A stretch of DNA of 64,000 bases from an uncultured Mailhella sp. (GCA_910578585.1 CAJTRG010000001.1:124001-188000), one strand, 5' to 3'; positions 25,199 through 35,326 are shown, counted from the first letter of the stretch. The notes: generated from the letters alone by a model not told the origin. Translations and numbers: made by a program.

Positions 25199-27568
25199 AT
25201 GGCAAGACAAATTCAAGGTACACTTTCCACTGATAATACTGTGGAAATCAGGGGCAGTATTGAACGTATAGTTTTTCATAATGAAGAAAACGGCTATACG
25301 ATTTTTCGCCTGCGCCCGGAAAACAAGCTTGATTTGGAAACCCTGGTCGGCACTATGCAAAGCCCGCAGGCGGGCACGCAGATAAAAGTCAGGGGACGCT
25401 ATACTGTGCACCCAAAATTTGGGAAGCAGCTGCAAATGGAGAGCTATATTGAAGAGCGTCCGTCTTCTGTTGAGGGCATACGAGCCTTTCTGGCTTCTGG
25501 CTGTATCCGCGGCATTGGCAAGAAATGGGCAGAAAAAATTGTCAGCCATTTTGGCAGTGATACCTTTAATATTTTGGATCATGATCCGGACAGAATGTTG
25601 GAAATTCCTCGCTTTGGGCAAAAACGGCTCACGGCGGTCAAACTTTCCTGGGCAGAACATCAGGGCGTGCGTGAGCTGATGATTTTCTTGCAGGAGCATG
25701 GCATTGGGGCGTCTTTTGCCTTCCGAATTTATAAGCATTATGAGCGGCATGCCATAGAAATTGTCAAAGAAAATCCTTATCGTCTGGCAATGGATGTTTT
25801 TGGAATTGGTTTTCATACGGCGGACATGCTGGCCATGAAGCTTGGTTTTGACAGCAACTGTTTACTGCGCGCTGAAGCCGGGCTCTTATATATGTTAATG
25901 GAGCTTAGCAGTGAAGGGCATATTTATTATCCCGAAGATAAGCTCATTGAAAAGACTTCCGGGGATTTAAATATTGACAGCGGGCTGGTGGCAGAAGCGC
26001 TGACAAATTTGCAAAAAGAAGAACGCATTGTTATTGATGAACTGGACGATCACAGAGGTGTTTATTTATATCGGCATTATTTTTATGAATCAAAAATTGC
26101 CTTTTATTTGAAACGCTTACTCAATTCTCCGCGTACTGCATGCTTTAAAAATGTGGAAGCAACGATAAATACTGTGCTCTCCAAAATGAAAATTGAGCTG
26201 GCGGAAGAGCAGCTTGAAGCCGTGCATACAGCCACAAAATCAAAAATCATGGTACTGACAGGCGGCCCCGGAACAGGAAAAACCACGATATTAAATGCCA
26301 TTATCAAAGTATTTCAGTCTATTGGCGCAAAAGTTTTATTGGCTGCACCCACGGGGCGGGCTGCAAAGCGCATGACAGAAACAAGCGGCGTTGAAGCAAA
26401 AACCATTCACAGACTGCTGGAATTCAGCCCCAAGGAAGAGGGCTTTGGCAGGAACGAAAATAATCCCCTTGCCTGTGCTTTGCTGGTGGTTGATGAAGCG
26501 TCCATGATGGACACCATGCTCATGTATCATTTAATCAAAGCAGCTCCCATGGGGGCAACGCTTATTTTCGTGGGTGATGTCAATCAGCTTCCGTCTGTGG
26601 GCCCGGGCAATGTGCTGCGGGATATCATTGCTTCCGGCACTGTACCTGTTGTGGAATTAATTGAGGTGTTTAGACAGGCTGCTGAAAGTGATATTATTTG
26701 TAATGCGCACTTAATTAACAAAGGGGAACTGCCCTATTTTCGTTCCGGGCTGAAAACGGATTTCTATTTATTCAAGCAGGAAAATGGCGAAGAATGTGCT
26801 GAACTTATTGTTGATCTTGTGAAAAACCGCATTCCAAAACGCTTTGGCTTTGCGCCTGAAGAAATTCAGGTGCTTTGTCCCATGACCAAGGGCAGTACAG
26901 GCACACTCAATTTAAATAAAGAATTACAGCAGGCTCTGAATCCTAGTCCCCGGCAAATAGTGCGTGGTGATAAAATTTTCAAATTAAATGATAAGGTTAT
27001 GCAAATTCGTAATAATTATGATAAAGACGTATTTAATGGTGATATGGGCTATATCATTATTATTAATGCGGAAGAGCGGGAACTGACCATACGTTTTGAT
27101 GAACGCAATATTATTTATGATTTTGAAGAGCTAGACGAAATTGTGCCAGCCTATGCCATCACTATTCATAAATCACAGGGGGCTGAATATCCTGTGGTAA
27201 TTGTTCCGCTTTTAATGCAGCATTTTGTGATGCTGGAAAGAAATTTGATTTATACGGCTGTAACACGAGGCAAGAAAATGGTTGTTCTGGTGGGACAAAT
27301 GAAAGCTCTTGCCATGGGCGTAAAAAATAATAAAATACGCAAGCGTTATACGTGGCTGGCAAAGCGCCTGGCTCTTGATGAACATGCCTTGCGGGAAGAT
27401 ATGCTTCCTTTTGCAATGGATAAAAAGCAAGAGAAAAATCTTGTTCATGAGCCAGATATATCCGATATGCCGGATTTTTCTGATATGCCGGATACTTTTG
27501 ATGAAATGGATTTTTTGCAGCCGCTTGATGAAGATACGCAATACTATGGTGATGATTGGAGGGAATAA
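25199..27568 (+). CDS. RecD2-type ATP-dependent DNA helicase
   Basis: A 789-residue SF1B helicase of the RecD2 group, the RecD-like helicases not linked to RecBC. The N-terminal OB-like part begins VEIRGSIERIVFHNEENGYT and is followed by helix-hairpin-helix type segments. The motor has Walker A LTGGPGTGKTT, Walker B LLVVDEASMMD, GDVNQLPSVGPG and the late motif YAITIHKSQGAEYPVVIVP. It unwinds DNA 5' to 3'. The acidic, methionine- and aspartate-rich C-terminal tail (DISDMPDFSDMPD) is a local extension. The next gene's ribosome site overlaps its end. Confidence 0.88.
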   Translation: MARQIQGTLSTDNTVEIRGSIERIVFHNEENGYTIFRLRPENKLDLETLVGTMQSPQAGTQIKVRGRYTVHPKFGKQLQMESYIEERPSSVEGIRAFLASGCIRGIGKKWAEKIVSHFGSDTFNILDHDPDRMLEIPRFGQKRLTAVKLSWAEHQGVRELMIFLQEHGIGASFAFRIYKHYERHAIEIVKENPYRLAMDVFGIGFHTADMLAMKLGFDSNCLLRAEAGLLYMLMELSSEGHIYYPEDKLIEKTSGDLNIDSGLVAEALTNLQKEERIVIDELDDHRGVYLYRHYFYESKIAFYLKRLLNSPRTACFKNVEATINTVLSKMKIELAEEQLEAVHTATKSKIMVLTGGPGTGKTTILNAIIKVFQSIGAKVLLAAPTGRAAKRMTETSGVEAKTIHRLLEFSPKEEGFGRNENNPLACALLVVDEASMMDTMLMYHLIKAAPMGATLIFVGDVNQLPSVGPGNVLRDIIASGTVPVVELIEVFRQAAESDIICNAHLINKGELPYFRSGLKTDFYLFKQENGEECAELIVDLVKNRIPKRFGFAPEEIQVLCPMTKGSTGTLNLNKELQQALNPSPRQIVRGDKIFKLNDKVMQIRNNYDKDVFNGDMGYIIIINAEERELTIRFDERNIIYDFEELDEIVPAYAITIHKSQGAEYPVVIVPLLMQHFVMLERNLIYTAVTRGKKMVVLVGQMKALAMGVKNNKIRKRYTWLAKRLALDEHALREDMLPFAMDKKQEKNLVHEPDISDMPDFSDMPDTFDEMDFLQPLDEDTQYYGDDWRE

Positions 27569-27570
27569 AA

Positions 27571-28917
27571 GTGAAAAAGAACGCTGTAGTACAATTTGGT
27601 CTTGTCTTTCTTTGTGTTTTGCTCCTTACTGCCTGCGGACAGAAAGGTATTTCTGTCGACTCTGTGACAAGGATTGCTGATGAAGCAAAAATCAAGCAAT
27701 CTCCTATGTTTTTTGCTGATAAATTGCCGTCTAAAGATCAAGTTTTGTTGAATCAAGAAGAACAACAAAAACAATATGAAAAATTCAAAAAGAATTTTAC
27801 CAATATTTGGAAGCAGACAAAGCCCTTTAAAGGAAATCTTGCCTATTTTCGTTCCTATGTGCAAGTACCCTATGAAAAACGCGGTTATGCAGAAAATTTG
27901 CAGCGCTGGTCAGAAAAGAATTATCAAGCCTTGGCTCGTAATGCTCAGTATGAAACATTTCCTTCCATGGCAAGAAACGGACTTGTGGTCAGTGATACAA
28001 AATTGCGTTTAGCGCCAACGGATAAACCCTATTTTATTAATCCAAAACGTTCAGGGCAGGCATATCCATTTGATATGTTTCAAAATTCCACACTTCGCGT
28101 TGGGGCAGCAGTCAAGGTTTTTCATGTTTCCTATGATAACGCCTGGTATTATGTGGAAGCAGCGAGTGCCAGCGGCTGGGTGCACAGAGAACATATTGCT
28201 TTTACCACGCCTGAAATTGAAGATATATGGGTAAAAGCCAGTGGCTATGTTGCTGTCACAAAAGATAATGTCCTTGTCAAAAACGGAAATTTTCGCGAAG
28301 CAGTGAATTTAGGTTCTGTTTTTCCTCTTATTTCAGAAAGTGTGCAGGGCTATGTTCTTGCCGTGCCTTTGCAGGGGCTTTATGGCGAAGCGTATCTTGA
28401 GTATTGTTCTGTTGAAAAGAAAAATGCCGCTAAAATGCCATTATTTTTGACAGCGGATAAAGTTGCGGCTTTATCTGAACAGCTTATGGGCAATGTCTAT
28501 GGCTGGGGCGGTATGTATAATGATCGTGACTGCTCATCCACTTTGCAGGATTTGTTTACTCCTTTTGGCATTTGGCTGCCGCGAAATTCTTCCCAGCAGG
28601 CAAAGGCAGGACAAAGGATTATGCTTACTGATTTGTCTGAAAAAGACAAAGAAGACCGTATCCGCAGTCAGGCAGTGCCTTTTCAGACTTTACTCTATTT
28701 ACCGGGGCATATTGGCTTGTATATAGGGCAATTTAATGGTCAGGCTGTTATGCTCCATAATATGTGGGGAATACGCATTCATGAAACAGAGCGTTTTGTT
28801 GTTGGAAAGACAGTGATTACAACCCTTTACCCTGGAAAAGAATTAAGAGGCTACAGCAGCAGCCTGATGTCACGCGTGCAGTCTTTGACCATTGTAGGAA
28901 GAGAGAATGAGCTTTAG
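27571..28917 (+). CDS. SH3-domain NlpC/P60 lipoprotein (DVU0896-type gamma-D-glutamyl-diamino acid endopeptidase)
   Basis: A 448-residue lipoprotein with GTG start 27571 behind GGAGGG; the frame could open at TTG 27556 but that codon lies inside the ribosome site. The signal peptide ends LLLTAC. The layout matches the described Desulfovibrio protein DVU0896: an N-terminal stabilising region, two SH3-like domains (around ASGWVHREHIAF and GLYGEAYLEYC) and a C-terminal NlpC/P60 domain. Catalytic cysteine is in NDRDCSSTLQDLF, histidine in LPGHIGLYIG, and the third residue in MLHNMWG. It recycles or remodels peptidoglycan stems. Its end overlaps mtaB by 11 bases. Confidence 0.85.
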   Translation: MKKNAVVQFGLVFLCVLLLTACGQKGISVDSVTRIADEAKIKQSPMFFADKLPSKDQVLLNQEEQQKQYEKFKKNFTNIWKQTKPFKGNLAYFRSYVQVPYEKRGYAENLQRWSEKNYQALARNAQYETFPSMARNGLVVSDTKLRLAPTDKPYFINPKRSGQAYPFDMFQNSTLRVGAAVKVFHVSYDNAWYYVEAASASGWVHREHIAFTTPEIEDIWVKASGYVAVTKDNVLVKNGNFREAVNLGSVFPLISESVQGYVLAVPLQGLYGEAYLEYCSVEKKNAAKMPLFLTADKVAALSEQLMGNVYGWGGMYNDRDCSSTLQDLFTPFGIWLPRNSSQQAKAGQRIMLTDLSEKDKEDRIRSQAVPFQTLLYLPGHIGLYIGQFNGQAVMLHNMWGIRIHETERFVVGKTVITTLYPGKELRGYSSSLMSRVQSLTIVGRENEL

Positions 28918-30181
28918 TTTTCAAATCCTGACCTATGGCTGCAAAGTAAACCAATATGAATCTCAGGCAATACGCGAATATTGGCAGAGCCTTGGGGCAA
29001 AAGAAGCTCTTGAAAAAGGAGAAGTTCCGGATTTAATCCTCCTTGCCGGCTGTGCTGTGACCGCACAGGCTGTGGCTGATGCACGGCAAATGGTACGGAA
29101 AATTTTGCGGGAAATGCCGCAGACAAAGGTGATTGTCACAGGCTGCTCAGCCAGTGCCGAACCTAAAGATTTTTGTTTTGAAAATGTGCTGGCACTTGTT
29201 CGCCAGACAGCAAAATGGAATTTGCTGCATTATCATCCTTTTGAATTGCCACAGGAATTAATGGAAAAAAATACAGAATATCCTGATTTTGCCATTAAAG
29301 ATTTTGCCCGTTCCCGTCCTGTGCTCAAAATTCAAGACGGCTGTTCGCATTTTTGCTCCTACTGCATTATTCCTTATATGCGGGGAAAAGCGCGTTCTCG
29401 TTCCCTAAAAGAGAGTTTGGCAGAGCTTAGGCATTTATTTGAAGCAGGTTTTCGGGAAATTATGATTTCCGGAATCAATTTGCGGCAATATTATACGGAT
29501 AATTTGAATTTTTGGGGATTTTTGCGTTCAGTTGAAAAGGAATTTGGATCTGAATGGAAAGGACGGGCAAGACTTCGGATAAGTTCTTTAGAACCAGCAC
29601 AGCTCAATGATGAGGGACTGGAAACTTTGGAGCAATGTTCTTTACTGTGTCCGCATTTGCATTTATCCCTGCAAAGTGGTTCTGCCACAGTTTTGCAGCG
29701 CATGGGACGTGACCATTATACGCCTGAGTATATGGCTGAACAAATCAATAAAATCAGAAGCTTTTGGCAGACCTTCGGGCTTGGGGCTGATTTCTTAATG
29801 GGCTTTCCCGGTGAAACAGAGCAGGAAGTGGATGAAACCCTTGCTTTAGTGGATGCTTTGCCCTTTACCTATGCCCATGTTTTCCCCTATTCTGTGCGCA
29901 AAGGAACCAAGGCAGAAAAAATTCCCAACCAGTTGGAAAAACATGTAAAACAGGAACATGCGCAAAAGGTTCGGGCAAGGATTGAAAAGAAAAAACAACA
30001 GTTTTTGCAGACAATGCTCCAAAAAGAGCACATGCATTTAAGTTTGGATATGGGAACAAACGAGGGCTGGAATGAGTTTTATGTGGCGTGCCATTTGGAA
30101 AATGCCCCCAAAACCCATGAACTTTTAGCCGTGAAACCGCATCACATGGAAAACAATATGCTTTTTGTAGAACAAATATAA
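28907..30181 (+). CDS. mtaB: MtaB-type tRNA methylthiotransferase (radical SAM)
   Basis: A 424-residue methylthiotransferase with two iron-sulfur sites. The N-terminal UPF0004 domain has TYGCKVNQYES, AGCAVT and VTGCSAS cysteines. The radical-SAM motif is DGCSHFCSYCIIPYMRG. It most likely makes ms2t6A at position 37 of tRNA; MtaB is distinguished from MiaB and RimO by the N-terminal pattern, and this call is by similarity. The ATG lies 11 bases inside the preceding gene. Confidence 0.82.
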   Translation: MSFSFQILTYGCKVNQYESQAIREYWQSLGAKEALEKGEVPDLILLAGCAVTAQAVADARQMVRKILREMPQTKVIVTGCSASAEPKDFCFENVLALVRQTAKWNLLHYHPFELPQELMEKNTEYPDFAIKDFARSRPVLKIQDGCSHFCSYCIIPYMRGKARSRSLKESLAELRHLFEAGFREIMISGINLRQYYTDNLNFWGFLRSVEKEFGSEWKGRARLRISSLEPAQLNDEGLETLEQCSLLCPHLHLSLQSGSATVLQRMGRDHYTPEYMAEQINKIRSFWQTFGLGADFLMGFPGETEQEVDETLALVDALPFTYAHVFPYSVRKGTKAEKIPNQLEKHVKQEHAQKVRARIEKKKQQFLQTMLQKEHMHLSLDMGTNEGWNEFYVACHLENAPKTHELLAVKPHHMENNMLFVEQI

Positions 30182-30190
30182 GGATATGGT

Positions 30191-31075
30191 ATGAAAATTC
30201 TTCGCAGTATGACAGGCTTTGGCCGCTCCGTGCAAAATAATGATTTGTACTCTTTGATCTGGGAAATTCGCAGTGTGAACGGACGTTTTTTAGATATAAA
30301 ATGGAAATTGCCGGCGCTTTTGCGTCCTTTTGAAAGCCGTTTTGAAAAAATTGTGCGTCAGTATGCTGCCCGGGGGCGCGTGGAAATTTCCCTGACTTTG
30401 CAGGAAGTTAATCAAAAAGGACTTGTTTCCTTTGATTATACGCAGGCGCATGCCATGCTGGGAGAACTTGAAAAACTTGCCAAGGAACGGGGCGAAAGCT
30501 ATCAGGCTGATTATAACAGTTTATTAAAAATTCCTGCTCTTTGGATTGGCAGTGAAGAAGAGGCTGATGAAGAACTTCTACATTTTGCAGAAGAAAGCCT
30601 TATGCAGGCCCTTAAAGATTGGAATGCTTCCCGTGAAGAAGAAGCAAAAAGCCTGAAAGCAGACCTTACAGCACGTTTTGCCAAAATGCGGGAATGGCTG
30701 AACCAAATCAATACCAAAGCGCCGGAAGTCAAGGAAAGCCGTTTTCAATCCGTGCGGGAACGGGTGCAGGAAGTTTTGCAGCGCATGGAAGCCATCTTTG
30801 ATGAAAACAGATTTTTGCAGGAAATTGTGCTCATTGCAGATAAACTCGATGTCAGTGAAGAATGCACGCGCTTAGATGCCCATATCAAACGCCTTTTTGA
30901 GCTTATGGAAAATGCCGAAGATGCAGGCAGAAAACTGGATTTTACCTTGCAGGAAAGTTTTCGGGAAATTAATACCTGTGGGAATAAAGTGCAGGATTCT
31001 GTGGTCTCTGTGATTGTGGTTGATTATAAAAATGAACTTGAAAAATGCCGTGAGCAAGTGCAAAATTTAGAATAG
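30191..31075 (+). CDS. YicC family protein (stress-induced endoribonuclease family)
   Basis: A 294-residue YicC/YloC-family protein with the family start ILRSMTGFGRS and the DUF1732 C-terminal half, seen in SEECTRLDAHIKRLFELM, then GRKLDFTLQESFREINTC. Members have been reported to cleave RNA and affect small-RNA decay. It precedes remA and gmk, the usual yicC-remA-gmk arrangement. AAGGA lies ahead of the ATG. Confidence 0.88.
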   Translation: MKILRSMTGFGRSVQNNDLYSLIWEIRSVNGRFLDIKWKLPALLRPFESRFEKIVRQYAARGRVEISLTLQEVNQKGLVSFDYTQAHAMLGELEKLAKERGESYQADYNSLLKIPALWIGSEEEADEELLHFAEESLMQALKDWNASREEEAKSLKADLTARFAKMREWLNQINTKAPEVKESRFQSVRERVQEVLQRMEAIFDENRFLQEIVLIADKLDVSEECTRLDAHIKRLFELMENAEDAGRKLDFTLQESFREINTCGNKVQDSVVSVIVVDYKNELEKCREQVQNLE

Positions 31076-31083
31076 GATGAGCC

Positions 31084-31362
31084 ATGCAAAAAGAAACCCT
31101 TATTAGTATTGGGAATGGTAATTTTGTGATTGCGTCCCGGGTGGTTGCCATATTAAATCCAGCTTCTTCACCCATGCGCCGGCTGAGAGAAGACGCCAAA
31201 AACGACAGCAGGCTTATTGATGCAACGCAGGGGAAAAAGACCCGTGCAATTATTGTTCTTGATTCCAATCACGTGCTTTTGTCTTCCGTTGCGGCAGAAA
31301 CCATGAGCAAGCGTCTTTTTGCCACCAAACAGGCAAATTCAGGGGAAACTTTTTTTGAGTAG
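31084..31362 (+). CDS. RemA/DUF370-family DNA-binding regulator
   Basis: A 92-residue DUF370 protein related to Bacillus RemA (YlzA), with the typical stretch [19 protein letters not shown] and [16 protein letters not shown]. RemA forms rings that bind DNA and controls matrix and osmoprotection genes in Bacillus; the role in Desulfobacterota is not established. It lies 8 bases after yicC and ahead of gmk, which has its own promoter. Confidence 0.85.
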   Translation: MQKETLISIGNGNFVIASRVVAILNPASSPMRRLREDAKNDSRLIDATQGKKTRAIIVLDSNHVLLSSVAAETMSKRLFATKQANSGETFFE

Positions 31363-31425
31363 CAATTTCCTTTGATAAAACATGCTGTTAGGCTAAATTA
31401 TTTAAATTTGCTTTTGGTAAAAAAC

Positions 31426-31453
31426 TTGTGTAAACTATGATGAGTTTGATACT
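31426..31453 (+). promoter_or_regulatory. Predicted sigma-70 promoter of gmk
   Basis: TTGTGT (31426-31431) and GATACT (31448-31453) are 16 bases apart, 23 bases before the ATG. The rpsA promoter has a similar TTGTGT -35 box. Confidence 0.4.
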
Positions 31454-31476
31454 ATTAAAAAGATAAGGAAGAAAAA

Positions 31477-32085
31477 ATGGCTGCAAGACAAGGTTTTCCA
31501 CTTATTTTATGTGCTCCGTCCGGAGCAGGGAAAAGCACATTGGTTAAAAAACTTTGTGCTGAATTTCCTTTGGCATTTTCTATTTCCTGCACCACAAGAG
31601 CTCCTCGTGAAGGGGAAATTGATGGTGTGCACTATCATTTTTTGACAAAAGAAGCCTTTGAACAAAAAATTCAAAATAATGAATTTGCAGAATGGGCTGT
31701 TGTGCATGGCAATTATTACGGAACGCCTTTAAAACCAGTTACAGAGCAGTTAGCACAAGGAAAAGATATTTTATTTGATATCGATATCCAGGGGGCCAAG
31801 CAATTATCCCTTTCTTTGCCCGGAGCAAAATTTGTCTTTATTTTTCCTCCTTCTCTTGAAATTTTGAAAGAACGTCTTGTCAATCGCGGCACAGACAGTA
31901 TGGAAGTTATTGAACGGCGTCTCAAAAATGCTACAGGTGAAATTGAACAATCCCATTGGTTTGATGCCTGGATTGTCAATGATGATTTAGATAAAGCCTA
32001 TGATGAACTTCGTGCGTTTTATCTTTCCTGTACGCTTGAGCCAAGGCTTTGTACGCAAATATTAAAATCTGTTCTTGGAAAATAG
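31477..32085 (+). CDS. gmk: Guanylate kinase
   Basis: A 202-residue guanylate kinase (GMP to GDP). Walker A is CAPSGAGKSTLVKKL, followed by the GMP-binding region SCTTRAPREGEIDGVHYHF and the aspartate-rich FDIDIQGAKQL. AAGGAAG precedes the ATG. It continues the conserved yicC-remA-gmk order and is followed 8 bases later by pyrF. Confidence 0.92.
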   Translation: MAARQGFPLILCAPSGAGKSTLVKKLCAEFPLAFSISCTTRAPREGEIDGVHYHFLTKEAFEQKIQNNEFAEWAVVHGNYYGTPLKPVTEQLAQGKDILFDIDIQGAKQLSLSLPGAKFVFIFPPSLEILKERLVNRGTDSMEVIERRLKNATGEIEQSHWFDAWIVNDDLDKAYDELRAFYLSCTLEPRLCTQILKSVLGK

Positions 32086-32093
32086 GGGAGACT

Positions 32094-32798
32094 ATGGCTG
32101 AACTTATTGTTGCATTGGATTTTAATAATGCAAGTGATGCCTATAAACTTGCTGAGAAAATTCAAGGTGTTGTGCCTTGGGTGAAAGTGGGGCTTGAACT
32201 TTTTATTGCCGAAGGCCCGCAAATTGTACAGAAATTTAAGGCTATGGGCTTTAAAGTTTTTCTTGATTTAAAATTATATGATATTCCCAATACTGTAAAA
32301 GGCGCGAGTGAGTCAGCATACAAGGCTGGTGCTGATTTACTGACTATTCATTTATCCGGCGGAAAACGCATGTGTGAAGAAGCGGTCAGCGTGAGCCGCA
32401 GGCACAATGAAGATATGAAAATTTTTGGAGTTTCTGTGCTCACAAGTTTTGATGAGGGCGAACTCATTGGCTATACGGGAAAATTGTCAGACCTTGTGGA
32501 AATGCTGGCAAAGGGCGCGTCTGAATGGGGCGTACACGGCATTGTCTGTTCCGGGCATGAAGTGGAAAAAATCAAAAAGATTGCTCCAAAACTTCTTTGT
32601 TTGACGCCTGGTATTCGTTTGAATGATAATACCACAAGTGACGACCAGCGCCGTATTATGACCCCGCGCAAAGCAGTGCTGGCCGGTTCTGATTTTCTGG
32701 TTGTGGGTCGCCCCATTACCAAAGCAGAAGATCCAAGAAGTACTGCAATAGCTATCAATACAGAACTCACTGAAACAATGAGAGAATTGAATAAATAG
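32094..32798 (+). CDS. pyrF: Orotidine 5'-phosphate decarboxylase
   Basis: A 234-residue OMP decarboxylase (final step to UMP). The catalytic D-K-x-x-D array is in VFLDLKLYDIPNTV, and the phosphate-binding end reads VVGRPITKAEDP. The frame opens within gmk at 32049, but ATG 32094 behind GGGGAG gives the standard N-terminus AELIVALDFNNA. It lies between a purine kinase and a TPR protein in one run. Confidence 0.92.
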   Translation: MAELIVALDFNNASDAYKLAEKIQGVVPWVKVGLELFIAEGPQIVQKFKAMGFKVFLDLKLYDIPNTVKGASESAYKAGADLLTIHLSGGKRMCEEAVSVSRRHNEDMKIFGVSVLTSFDEGELIGYTGKLSDLVEMLAKGASEWGVHGIVCSGHEVEKIKKIAPKLLCLTPGIRLNDNTTSDDQRRIMTPRKAVLAGSDFLVVGRPITKAEDPRSTAIAINTELTETMRELNK

Positions 32799-32808
32799 GA
32801 TACTTGCC

Positions 32809-33585
32809 ATGGGACAGTTTAAACAAGATAAAATTTATGGTGTTTTTTCTTCTCAAGAAATTAAGAAAGTGGGAACAGGAACAACAACCCGAAAAACCGT
32901 ATCTAAAATTTTCTGGTTTGTAGAAGAAAATGAAGACGGTTCTATTACTGTGCAGTCCATTAATGCCAATTATGTTCCTACCGGGGTGAAAAAGACCATT
33001 ACCAAAGAAGTGTTATTGGAAAAATATTCTCCAGAACCGGAATTTTATGCAAGCTCTGTTTATCCAAAAATGAAAGAATTGAATGATACGCTTGATAGTG
33101 CGGATGAATCAAGGAAAAATGGAGAAACATTTTCTGCTGAATTTAAATATAACCACGCACTCAAAATTGATGTGGCGAATGTTCGGGCGAATTTTGGCAT
33201 TGGACTTACCTATCTGGAACGCGGTGATGCTGAAAAGGCGAAAAATATTTTTCAGCGTTTGGTCAATCTTGAAGGCGCCTATTCTGAAGAGCATAAGCAT
33301 TTATTCAATGAATTTGGAATCAATTTGCGCAAATCAAAAATGTTTGCTCAAGCTGTAGAATATTATAACAGAGCGCTTAACCTCAATAAATCCGATGAAA
33401 ACCTTTTCATCAATCTGGCTCGTGTGTATTTAGAGCAAAAACAATATGACAGTTGTTTTGAAGCTCTTTCCGCGGCTTTGGAACTTTCTCCAAAACATGA
33501 AATTGCAACTAAATTTGTTGTTTGGATGAAGGATAAGTCACTCATTACGCCAAAACAATTTGAAGAAGTGCAAAAATTTATTTAA
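32809..33585 (+). CDS. Tetratricopeptide-repeat protein of unknown function
   Basis: A 258-residue protein. The N-terminal 75 residues form a basic, strand-rich region without a family I recognise. From about residue 110 onward there are TPR-type helices, for example ANFGIGLTYLERGDAEKAKN, then YYNRALNLNKSDENLFINLA and CFEALSAALELSPKHEIA. No signal peptide. It lies between pyrF and recJ, apparently co-transcribed. Probably a scaffold for protein contacts. Confidence 0.75.
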   Translation: MGQFKQDKIYGVFSSQEIKKVGTGTTTRKTVSKIFWFVEENEDGSITVQSINANYVPTGVKKTITKEVLLEKYSPEPEFYASSVYPKMKELNDTLDSADESRKNGETFSAEFKYNHALKIDVANVRANFGIGLTYLERGDAEKAKNIFQRLVNLEGAYSEEHKHLFNEFGINLRKSKMFAQAVEYYNRALNLNKSDENLFINLARVYLEQKQYDSCFEALSAALELSPKHEIATKFVVWMKDKSLITPKQFEEVQKFI

Positions 33586-33594
33586 TTGTATGAT

Positions 33595-35310
33595 ATGAGA
33601 AAAGTAATTTGGAAAAAGCAAGCTGCACAATCAAATTATGAAATTCCAGAGTCTGTGCGTGAAGAACTGGGGATTTCTCCTCGGCTTGCGTCCATTTTAC
33701 AAGAAAGAAATATAAAACAGGAAGAAATTGCCTCTTTTTTATATCCTCATTTACGCTACCTTGCCCAGCCGGAAAAATGGCCAGGGGTGAGCAAGGGGGC
33801 AAAATGCTTGGTTGATGCGCTCCTTGCCGGAAAGAAAATTGTGGTATGGGGCGATTATGATGTTGACGGTATTACCGGGGTTTGCGTTGTTTTAGAGGTT
33901 TTGCAGCATTATGGTTTTGAACCGCTTTGGCATTTGCCTGAGCGCATTTCCGAGGGCTATGGACTCAATGAAGCTGCCCTTGAAAGCTATGCTGAACAGG
34001 GGGCAAGTGTACTGCTCACTGTTGACTGTGGCATTTCTGATTTTAAAGCCATTGAACGCGCTAATGAATTAGGCTTTACCATTATTATTTCTGACCACCA
34101 TTTACCCCAGGAATTATTGCCGCTGGCCCATGTGCTTTGCAATCCCAAGCTGGCGGATTGTCCTTGTTCGGAACTTGCCGGGGTTGGCGTGGCATTTTTC
34201 CTCATGGCAGAAGTCAATACCTTATTATCCAAGGCACTCAATAAGCCGAAAATGGATATGCGCACTGTCCTTGATTTAGTGGCATTTGGCACGCTTTCAG
34301 ATATGGTTCCGTTAATTGAGCAAAACCGCATACTTGTCAAAAATGGCATGCTTTTGCTGAACGATGCCAAACGCCTCGGTTTTGCGGCTTTGAAGCATAT
34401 TTCTAAAATGAACAGCAAGGATTTACTTTCCACACGGCAAATTGTTTTTGCCCTTGCTCCCAGAATCAATGCGGCAGGGCGCATGGCAGAAGCATCCATG
34501 GCTGTCAAACTTTTCATGTCCAAGGATATTGAAGAAGTAAAGGAAATTGCCACAACCCTTGATAAATATAATGAAGAGCGCAAGCAAGAAGAAAAGGAAA
34601 TGATTATCGAGGCGCTCGAACAAGCCGGCAAACAGGAAGATCAGCCCGCAATTTTTGTTGCAAAAGAAGAATGGAATCAAGGAATTGTGGGGATTATTGC
34701 TTCTCGTTTGGTGGAAAAATATTACAAGCCTGCTTTTGTCTTTTGCAAAGATGGGGATATGTGGAAAGCCTCTGCCCGCAGTATTGAACGTATCCACTTA
34801 CATGAGGCTCTTGCGCATTGCGCTGAATATTTGGATAGTTTTGGCGGACATCAAATGGCAGCCGGCGTGCGGGTTGAAGAGAAAAATTTTAAAGCCTTTC
34901 AGGAAAGTTTTTGCGCGTATTTAAGAAAGGAATATGGCGGCAGCGCTTTTGAAGAAGTGGTCTATTATGATGGAGAGCTCACTTTCAGCGAAGCGGTTGA
35001 TTATCGCTTCAAAAAAGAAATTGCCTCCCTTCAGCCCTTTGGAATTTCCAATAAAGAGCCTGTTTTTCTTTCTCCTGAACTTACGGTTAAACAAGCTTGG
35101 TTATATGGATATTTAAAAAATCATATTCGTTTAACCTTATATGATGAAAGCAGTAAAACAACAGTGCAGGTAAAAATGTGGGGACAAGCTCAGAATTTCC
35201 CTGATGATATTGTGGGAAAACGCATGCGGGTTTTGTTCGTATTAAATCTTGATACCCATTCCAATCTGGAAGAACCGATTAAAATTAAGTATTGGAATTT
35301 TATTGAATAA
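33595..35310 (+). CDS. recJ: Single-stranded-DNA-specific exonuclease RecJ
   Basis: A 571-residue DHH-family 5'-3' ssDNA exonuclease. Motifs in order: VVWGDYDVDGITG, TVDCGISDFKA, SDHHLPQ, then the DHHA1 part RSIERIHLHEAL and FGGHQMAAGVRV, and a C-terminal OB-like region. It serves recombination and mismatch repair. ATG 33595 is chosen over TTG 33586, which directly follows the previous stop; neither has a clear Shine-Dalgarno. Confidence 0.9.
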   Translation: MRKVIWKKQAAQSNYEIPESVREELGISPRLASILQERNIKQEEIASFLYPHLRYLAQPEKWPGVSKGAKCLVDALLAGKKIVVWGDYDVDGITGVCVVLEVLQHYGFEPLWHLPERISEGYGLNEAALESYAEQGASVLLTVDCGISDFKAIERANELGFTIIISDHHLPQELLPLAHVLCNPKLADCPCSELAGVGVAFFLMAEVNTLLSKALNKPKMDMRTVLDLVAFGTLSDMVPLIEQNRILVKNGMLLLNDAKRLGFAALKHISKMNSKDLLSTRQIVFALAPRINAAGRMAEASMAVKLFMSKDIEEVKEIATTLDKYNEERKQEEKEMIIEALEQAGKQEDQPAIFVAKEEWNQGIVGIIASRLVEKYYKPAFVFCKDGDMWKASARSIERIHLHEALAHCAEYLDSFGGHQMAAGVRVEEKNFKAFQESFCAYLRKEYGGSAFEEVVYYDGELTFSEAVDYRFKKEIASLQPFGISNKEPVFLSPELTVKQAWLYGYLKNHIRLTLYDESSKTTVQVKMWGQAQNFPDDIVGKRMRVLFVLNLDTHSNLEEPIKIKYWNFIE

Positions 35311-35326
35311 TTTTTTAGAGGCACTT

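Noticed and set aside
25193..25816. Minus-strand open frame of 207 codons inside recD2
   Set aside because: Antisense to a full-length helicase and lacks any family similarity.
33987..34631. Minus-strand open frame of 214 codons inside recJ
   Set aside because: Serine-rich shadow translation of recJ with no motif.
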